From: Pieris napi
Taxonomy: Eukaryota; Arthropoda; Insecta; Lepidoptera; Pieridae
NCBI RefSeq assembly: GCF_905475465.1
Contig: NC_062252.1
Coordinates: 7,068,001-7,132,000 of the forward strand
Length of the DNA stretch: 64,000 nt
Reading direction: 5' to 3'
Shown here: positions 57,576-64,000 of the stretch, one piece after another
Position numbering within the stretch: position 1 is the stretch's first letter
Layout of the letters: every line of letters starts with the position of its first letter
Translations under genes and position numbers: made by a program
The notes under the pieces: model-generated
What the model was told of the DNA's origin: nothing
Databases searched by the model: none
The model's input: the letters and a program-made list of their open reading frames with translations, nothing else

Positions 57576-57895
57576 TCTAATATATAACATTCTCGTGTCG
57601 CGGTGTTTGTGGTTAAACTCCACCGAAACGGCTCGACCGATTCTCATGAAATTTTGTGTGCATATTGGGTATGTCTGAGAATCGGACAACATCTATTTTT
57701 CATCCCCCTAAATGTTAAGGGTAGTCCAGTCCAACCCTAAATATTTTATTTTTATATTTTTTTTCTGTTTTTATTTTTTTATGATACAACATTAAAAAAT
57801 ACATACAACCCCTAATTTTCACCCCTCTACGATCAACCCCTATTTTTTACTATAAATGATATACATGGCAAAACGACGTTTGCCGGATCAGCTAG
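57576..57895 (+). mobile_element. Helitron-like element H1, complete, plus
   Basis: TCTAATATATAACATTCTCG to GCCGGATCAGCTAG, 320 bp, with A before and T after. It is in inverted orientation to the copy 268 bp upstream, so the pair forms a large potential stem. Confidence 0.85.
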
Positions 57896-57927
57896 TATTA
57901 TTATAAATTTGCAGGTAATAATAATAA

Positions 57928-58226
57928 TCAGTGGCACAACAACCTCTATAGGTCTGGGCCTCAGATTTCTGAATCCGTTTCATGATCATTTTTCAATCCA
58001 ATAGGCAAGGTGATCAGCCTCCAGTGTCTGACACACGCCGTCGACTTTTTGGGTCTAAGACATGTCAGTTTCCTCACGATGTTTTCCTTCACCGTTCGAG
58101 CAAATTTTACATGCGCACATAGAAAGAAAATCTATTGGTGCACAGCCGGGGATCGAACCTACGACCTTAGGGATGAAAGTAGCACGCTGAAGCCACTAGG
58201 GCCTAGTGACTAGGCCAACACTGCTC
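57928..58226 (-). mobile_element. SINE S1, full-length, minus
   Basis: Head GAGCAGTGTTGGCCTAGTCA at 58226, B box GGTTCGATCCCCGGCTGTGC on the minus strand. A short duplication (CACTAGGGCCTAGTGACTAG) sits in the A-box region. Confidence 0.82.
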
Positions 58227-58916
58227 AATTTTCAGGTAAGTCCTTATTAATCCTTTTAACATTTCACACTTACAACGCTTTAGTTGGTAACGCGTAAGCA
58301 ATATCTTCAAGTAAATAGAAGAAAATTTCATCGAAACATGAATCGTGTTCCAGTAATAAAAGTCGTAAATACTTAGGTAATAAGACACGTACTAGCTTAG
58401 TTCTATAAAAGTCAACAGGCGTTATTAAAAGAATAGGAGAGTTTAATTTCTGAACTCATTAAAATCTTGTTGACTGCGAGCTCAAGGAAAATACAAAGAA
58501 AAGTATGTAATTCTCAGCATCTTGGAAAATTGCATTTGTTACCTGAATCCGCCGTCCACTTGCATTGTTATCATAGAAATGTGTTTGCAGATTTTGAAAT
58601 ATAACTCTTGTAAGGATTCTGGATGGATAAAATATTCGAAACCATTTTTGTTTCACGCGTGTATTTTGAAATGTATTCCATGTAATATCTTATACTACGT
58701 ATTTGTCAAAAAAATAGTCAATTGCCGTAAAAAGTTTACGATACGTTAGCATCATATCTCTTCTGGTTAATATAAATGTTAGCCAACCCAGAGTAAAATC
58801 ATTATATCTTACATGATAGATTACATTTAACCGTGTGCTTCTAATTGCTATTAATGGAACCACAGATATTTTTTCACTTATGTATTATTTTATCATCGTA
58901 CATATCTAACGATCAA

Positions 58917-58952
<36 letters not shown>

Positions 58953-59172
58953 ATGTTGGCTTGTGTACGATTCAAAAACTAAAAAAGTTCTGCACCGATC
59001 GAGCTGAAATTTTAGCACAATTTTTTTTTTAATAATCCTCATCTTTTTGTTATTTTTTCCACAAGTATTACAAAATTAAACTTATATGAAATGTATTCTT
59101 TGTTTTGTTTCTCATTTCTCAACCATTCAATCACAATGTGCCACAGCGAAGCGTGTCGGGGCAGCTACAGCT
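58917..59172 (+). mobile_element. Helitron-like element, degraded
   Basis: TC start followed by a (TA)n tract to 58949, then TTCTGCACCGATCGAGCTGA and AGCGTGTCGGGGCAGCTA near the 3' end. The CTAG terminus is altered (GCTACAG). Confidence 0.5.
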
Positions 59173-59230
59173 ACTCGTAGTATTAAATAAAAAAGCAAAA
59201 AGTTTAATTGCTTTTACAGTGCAATAAACA

Positions 59231-59675
59231 CTAAACTTTATTAAATAACTTATAAATACTTCGCAGTAGAATGCAATACGTTTTCCGGAGCCTCTCTAGC
59301 AGGGCGTTAAAAAACCACTGTTTCTGAATAGCAGAGATTCTGGTGTGGATCGAATCCCATACCCCTGCTTCGCACAGTAGCAATAGCAGATGCGCAAATG
59401 TATATCTCGCTCTGATAGAAATATATGACTTTGTCAAACGACGATATACAGTCTCTTCCCGGAGTGATTGGGTTATGCCAAAGCCTTCGGGCATACTCCA
59501 AAAGAAATTCCAAGTATTTTTGGTCAAACCTAGAAGTTTCTAACTTTTTAGTCAAACGTCGAAAGTATGTGTTCGAGCTTCGCCTAGTCAATCCTAGAAG
59601 CAACTGGCAGACTCGGTCAAAAGTCGACTGTACTTGTAACATGTTGAAACAGGTAGTAAAATGTAATTGTAACAA
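59231..59675 (-). other. Stop-poor stretch, unidentified
   Basis: Two overlapping minus frames (122 codons from 59675, 98 codons from 59527) and two plus frames are open together, unusual for AT-rich flanking DNA. The 122-codon frame includes LLLGLTRRSSNTYFRRLTKK and ARRLWHNPITPGRD. I recognise no family. A decayed exon or part of an unknown repeat are both possible; no splice or promoter evidence. Confidence 0.3.
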
Positions 59676-60035
59676 AAATTATGTAACAGATCTGTGATAA
59701 AGACCATGTGAATAAAGACTATTTTTTTAAAATATGAAAATACCAAAACATTTATCATTAAAATAAAAATAAAATATTATACCTTATCTAAGAAACCATT
59801 CTAGCACTAAATTGAATTTATGAAATTGGGTTTCAACGTTACCCTGACCAAATTAGGTTCTCCTAGGTTTGATAAAAATTATTTGGTTATATTCCAAAAT
59901 CTTCATTTGTTTAGGCTTTGACTAAGAACTCAAGTCAGATCTGAGAATTGACTAATCAGACCTAGGAGCGCCGGAGCTTCGAGGTTTGACTATATCATTT
60001 ATGTACGTACTTACTATGCTGTCACTTTTACTTTT

Positions 60036-60142
60036 TTATAAAACAGGGGGCAAATGGGCAAGAGGGTCATCTGATGTTAATAGATATTGCCCATGGACAC
60101 TCTCAATACCAGAGGGCTCGCGAGTGCGTTGCCTTTAAACAT
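60036..60142 (-). mobile_element. LINE L3x tail fragment
   Basis: Minus strand GCAACGCACTCGCGAGCCCT to TTGCCCATTTGCCCCCTGTT; about the last 105 bp of the family seen at 27981. Confidence 0.6.
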
Positions 60143-60572
60143 GCTACATAACAGAATAAATTATGTGTAACCAATTAATAAAAATGACAATAAGCAAAAC
60201 AAACGATTTTGATAATTAAACTCGCCTCGGGCTTGAAGCAACACAAATATCAAGATGTGCTCATTCCGACTGCAAATGGCATCCTACATGGTATATTTAC
60301 ATTTCATTTGAGAGAATATTCGCGTTCAAACTTGCGAAGTATTCTCGCTAATGTTTCAGATCTGATAACAGAAAATGTTATTATGTGTAAAATATTTAAT
60401 GTGGAATAATGTAGAACATTTCATTGTTTAGCTCTTTCGCTTATTAGATTGTTTTGTTTGTATAACTTTGTAATCGCTTTAGATTTCGGAATACTTTGCG
60501 AATTTCAGATTATGTTTAAGTTTAATCACATTTTGAAGATTTGTACTATTTTATGTGCCAACGTTGTGTGTA

Positions 60573-60908
60573 TCTTTATATGTATAATGTTACTGTACGT
60601 GTGTATGTCACTGAACTCCTCTTAACCGGCTGAATTTGAATGAATTTTTTTGTATGCGTATGGGTGTAGCTCTGGATGGTTTAGATTTACAAATCAGCCC
60701 GGCAGATTTCGCTGCTGCCGGTAACTAGGTTATTTATCTATACAGCAAATACAGCAGGTATATAAATCTTCTGTGCATGTGTTCTTAACTAAACAACGGA
60801 TGGACAGATTTTGATGAATTGTGTGTTCAAGTGGAGTCAGGAATGATTTACATTATTAGATATTTATTTTTGTATGTAAGACGTGTGTACGTCTGTCGAA
60901 TCTGCTAG
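60573..60908 (+). mobile_element. Helitron-like element, fourth subfamily, possibly composite
   Basis: Starts TCTTTATATGTATAATGTTA and ends CTGTCGAATCTGCTAG before T. It contains GTGTATGTCACTGAACTCCT and, after an apparent internal end near 60728 (GGTAACTAG), a second block with AACAACGGATGGACAGATTT. Two nested or fused elements are likely. Confidence 0.6.
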
Positions 60909-61726
60909 TAGTGTTATAAATATATTATTATCGCTTTTTATACGAATTAATTAGATTGTCAATTTATAAATTTTTTAATTTATTAGTTTATTAATTGTAT
61001 CGTGTATAGATAGATAGTATCGTGTTCTTTGGATATTATTTTATTTCTAGTTTATAATACATATTTAGAATTTAAGTTCAGTAAATCAGGTAAGAAAAAA
61101 ACTACTTTAAAAAGGTTTATAATATATACTGCTATTTGTAATAAAAACAATTTTAATAATCTTGCTTCTTGAAGTTTTCCCTAACAATTTCGTAACACGT
61201 ACTCAGTAGAGGCAGTAAAGGCAGGTGTTCCCACTTTCCCTAGACGATTGCATTCGGGATTTAATAAAACTTTCACTGAACGGTAAAGGCTCACATGGGG
61301 TCTGATTACATATTTACCTTAAAAACCTTTCTTTGTATAAACGTAACATTTGTAATAGTGTGTATACTTGTAATACACCTAATATTTGGAGTAACTTTAG
61401 GAGCTTAATTTGGAGCTTTTATTAAGCTTAGTATTCAAGTAAAGTAAATAAAATAACGTTTTTTTTAATTAGTGTCATTAGTAATCATTTGTTTGTTATT
61501 ATTTTAATATTATAAAGTTATTTCAACTAAGCTAATTTTTTTTATAAAGTTATGCAATATCCTCGCTGTGAGTCATCTGCACTGTCAAACAGAAGACCCT
61601 TAGATCTCTAACAAGTGTTTAGTCCATGTACCACAAGCTTAAAGGTCAATCAGACAGCAAAAAAAAATTGTTTTCAAACTATATTCGACGCGATATTTAA
61701 GATAATGCTAAATGCGTTACTTATAT

Positions 61727-61885
61727 TCTTTATATATAATTATACTGTACCTGTGTATGTCACTAAGCTCCTCATAAACGGCAGGACCGATTTGAATGAA
61801 TTTTTTGTATGCGTAAGGCACCATGGACGGTTTAGATTCACAAATCAGCCCGACAGAAGACGGCGCTGCAGTCGGTAGTTTCATA
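61727..61885 (+). mobile_element. Helitron-like element, same subfamily, 3'-truncated
   Basis: TCTTTATATATAATTATACT, GTGTATGTCACTAAGCTCCT and GACGGTTTAGATTCACAAAT match the first half of the element at 60573; stops near TCGGTAGTTTCATAC. Confidence 0.6.
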
Positions 61886-62040
61886 CTTTGTTTAATACAA
61901 TCGCTTGAAATATCATACTTTATACATATTTTATTTTGTATTTATTAAAGATATTTGCGTCTAGGCCGCGTCTTCAAAAATCTCCATACATAAGCTTAAA
62001 TGGGTTACAAACAATTCAATTAAATGTGATTTTTGACTTA

Positions 62041-62373
62041 TCTTCATTATATAAATTACGTGTCACGCTGTTTGTCCGCTATGGACTCCTAAACTACTGA
62101 ACTGATTTGTGTGCAGTTTGATCTAACTTAAAAGATAGGACAGCTTACATCTTCATACTTCACCCGCAATATTATTTTATTGCAAATTATTTGTTTATTA
62201 TTTGACAGTCACAATTCTAACAGATGGCGCTGTGTTGAAAGTACCATCGTTTCACATAAGCTACAATTTAATGACATAACCTTAACTGGCGTTCGACGTT
62301 TCCCTTGAATAGTTTACCACTATGTAATCTAACAAAAACTTTAGCCACAGCACCGCTTGGCCGAGTCTGCTAG
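62041..62373 (+). mobile_element. Helitron-like element, fifth subfamily
   Basis: TCTTCATTATATAAATTACG after A, ending TGGCCGAGTCTGCTAG before T, 333 bp. Internal GTGTCACGCTGTTTGTCCGC and CACAATTCTAACAGATGGCG. Non-coding. Confidence 0.72.
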
Positions 62374-62619
62374 TTATATATATGTTAATAAAGTATATTG
62401 TAAAAATAAGCCTACTGTTAAAAGAAGTTATCCCGCGAGATATCATTAGATGAATATTACTTATTCCTCACAACCACGAAATCGAAATCGGACCCTGAAT
62501 CCATTACATGATACGGCTGCGTGTACAATTTCTTTTTTTTTTTTGTGTTCCGTAGTCAAAGTTTCGGCAAAATTGGGGTTCTGAAAATTATTATTATTGG
62601 CCTTCAAGGTGAAGTGGTA

Positions 62620-62732
62620 CTGGGTCCTTCAAGATAACAGCGTGCCAATTCTTAAAAAGCCGGCAACGCACTCGCCAACCCTCTGGCATTGAGTGTTCAT
62701 GGGCGGCAGTTTCACTTAACATCAGATGAGCC
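62620..62732 (+). mobile_element. LINE L3x tail fragment, plus strand
   Basis: GTGCCAATTCTTAAAAAGCC, GGCAACGCACTCGCCAACCC and TTAACATCAGATGAGCC correspond to the 27981 family. The last CGTTTGCCCCC part is missing. Confidence 0.65.
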
Positions 62733-63730
62733 AAGACAAGCAATACTTGTGTGTGTATTTTTCGATGCAAAAATTAAATAATTAAGAGGGGAACGGGCAG
62801 CCGAATTGGTTTAAAGCGGTCTCTTTCAGGCAACGATTGTAGGAAAGAATACGCATGGTATAGCTTTACACACGTGAATATATAACGTAACACATATATT
62901 TAGTGAATTACACACAAATACGCCCTTACCGGAGGTACACTTACAACATTAAAAATCATTATTTTGTTACAGAACACTTCGAAAGTGAGGCCAACCCACA
63001 CTTGACCGTTTTTTGTATGAAAGCCTTCCCAAGGGCCGTAATGGAGAAAAGTTTTTCCTCCTCAGTAATTGTTAGGGCCGATGTGAAGTAATAAATAACC
63101 GCAGGCTGTGGCCCTCTGATTGAACTTGCTAATGAATGAAGGATAAGGAACGATATCGAAACCTTCATTCATAAATGTTCATTCCCTTGAAAAATCGTCC
63201 AAGTTTCCCGTTTTCACACTCAAAGAAAATGTTACACCTGTAAGGGGAAGAATGATTTTTAAGTTCGAGTTATAAAGTGTGGTATGTAATTTGATTTCGT
63301 TTCTTTTACAACTCCACAAATCATGTTCCGAAATTACGTAGTCTTTATGAAAATTCTTATTTTTAAATTTTACTGCTTCTGTGTAATATTCTAGTTAATT
63401 TTGATTTAGACCACTTCTGTAAGCCGTATAAGGTCCTGGTATAATGCCAGTACAACACCTTACCTTGAGTTTAAGTACTTATCTTTAATAGATCAAGTTG
63501 TATTTAACTCTATAAACGAAATAGATATATGAACACATGACTTATATATGAAAACCTCCTTTAAGTAAAAGTACCTTTTGTATATTATTATATTATATTA
63601 TTGTATATTATATATTCCATCTTTGGCTATAACTTAAGTATAAGTTTTGTTATTTATAATTTATGTTAGCTGTTACGAAATAAATAAAGTAAAATCGGAG
63701 TGGGATATACTACTAACAAAAATACTATTG
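62733..63730. other. Non-coding DNA, nothing recognised
   Basis: Contains a short TATTATATTATTATA-rich tract at 63585-63615. No supportable gene. Confidence 0.35.
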
Positions 63731-63959
63731 ATTATTTTTCCGACCCAAATATCGGCCAATAGAATTGCACCATTCGACGTCACGTGGTACAACCTACATG
63801 GTATTATACTGATAATTTTTTGTGAAAATTTTCTCTGGTCGTTGCTTCAAGAAAAGTATTAAGTAGTTGTTTTATTCATTATGAAATTCTTATTTGTTAA
63901 CTGTACATTTCGTCTCATGGTGCAATTCTATTGGCCGACATTTGGGTCGGAAAAATAAT
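63731..63959 (+). mobile_element. 229-bp inverted-repeat module of C1, copy 2
   Basis: Starts ATTATTTTTCCGACCCAAAT, ends TTTGGGTCGGAAAAATAAT, same length as 31816-32044 and oppositely oriented. It has only scattered differences (for example CTGATAATTTTTTGTG against a CTGAAAAATTTTTGTG-type sequence). Confidence 0.85.
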
Positions 63960-64000
63960 CCCCCGAATACCACACGAGCTTCAAAATTATCGGGTATTTC
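63960..64000 (+). repeat. Start of C1 palindromic module, cut by window edge
   Basis: CCCCCGAATACCACACGAGC, TTCAAAATTATCGGGTATTTC; reverse complement of 31782-31815 with the same junction to the 229-bp module. The rest lies beyond the window. Confidence 0.75.

Overview
This window looks like nuclear DNA of a moth or butterfly. It is AT-rich and gene-poor, and almost every recognisable block is a transposable element of a type I associate with Lepidoptera: tRNA-headed SINEs, short Helitron-like elements with 5'-TC and CTAG-3' ends, palindromic MITEs, RTE-type and other LINE tails, and one LTR-retrotransposon fragment. I recognise no conserved single-copy housekeeping gene, no true tRNA or rRNA gene and no CRISPR array. 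The lepidopteran call rests on the repeat families and is an inference.

Layout. 0-7.6 kb: non-coding DNA with a foldback, one SINE and two Helitron-like elements. 7.65-8.31 kb: an LTR, a tRNA-Trp-type primer site and a gag-like leader, split by a palindromic MITE. 9-16.3 kb: Helitron, LINE tails and SINEs. 17.0-18.8 kb: a 159-bp satellite array interrupted by an 819-bp PIF/Harbinger-type element. 20-25.2 kb: an uncharacterised inverted-end element, LINE remnants, a TTA-flanked MITE and a second SINE type. 25.96-27.96 kb: a multi-exon Myb/SANT-like gene lying between two copies of a near-palindromic 16-mer. 28-34.5 kb: LINE remnants, a composite palindromic element and a LINE ORF split by a MITE. 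36-48 kb: Helitrons, SINEs, a perfect 25-bp-arm hairpin, a 112-bp-arm MITE and a 194/388-bp higher-order tandem array. 50.1-53.55 kb: a LINE with an intact 982-codon endonuclease/reverse transcriptase frame, the only long ORF here. 53.6-64 kb: more SINEs, Helitrons, a MITE and a second copy of the composite palindromic element, cut by the window edge.

Main points. (1) One MITE family has five copies; its four complete copies are flanked by CAG or CTG, giving a CWG target duplication. In two of them, conceptually removing the element plus one triplet rejoins a reading frame on both sides. (2) The satellite array supplies an internal empty site for the Harbinger-type insertion and so demonstrates its TTA duplication. 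(3) The Myb/SANT-like gene keeps its splice sites but has a shift at an A10 run. (4) The composite element pairs a 145-bp palindrome with a 229-bp inverted-repeat module, joined the same way at two loci about 32 kb apart. All ends, duplications and frames were read by eye; family names are recognition from memory and were not searched.
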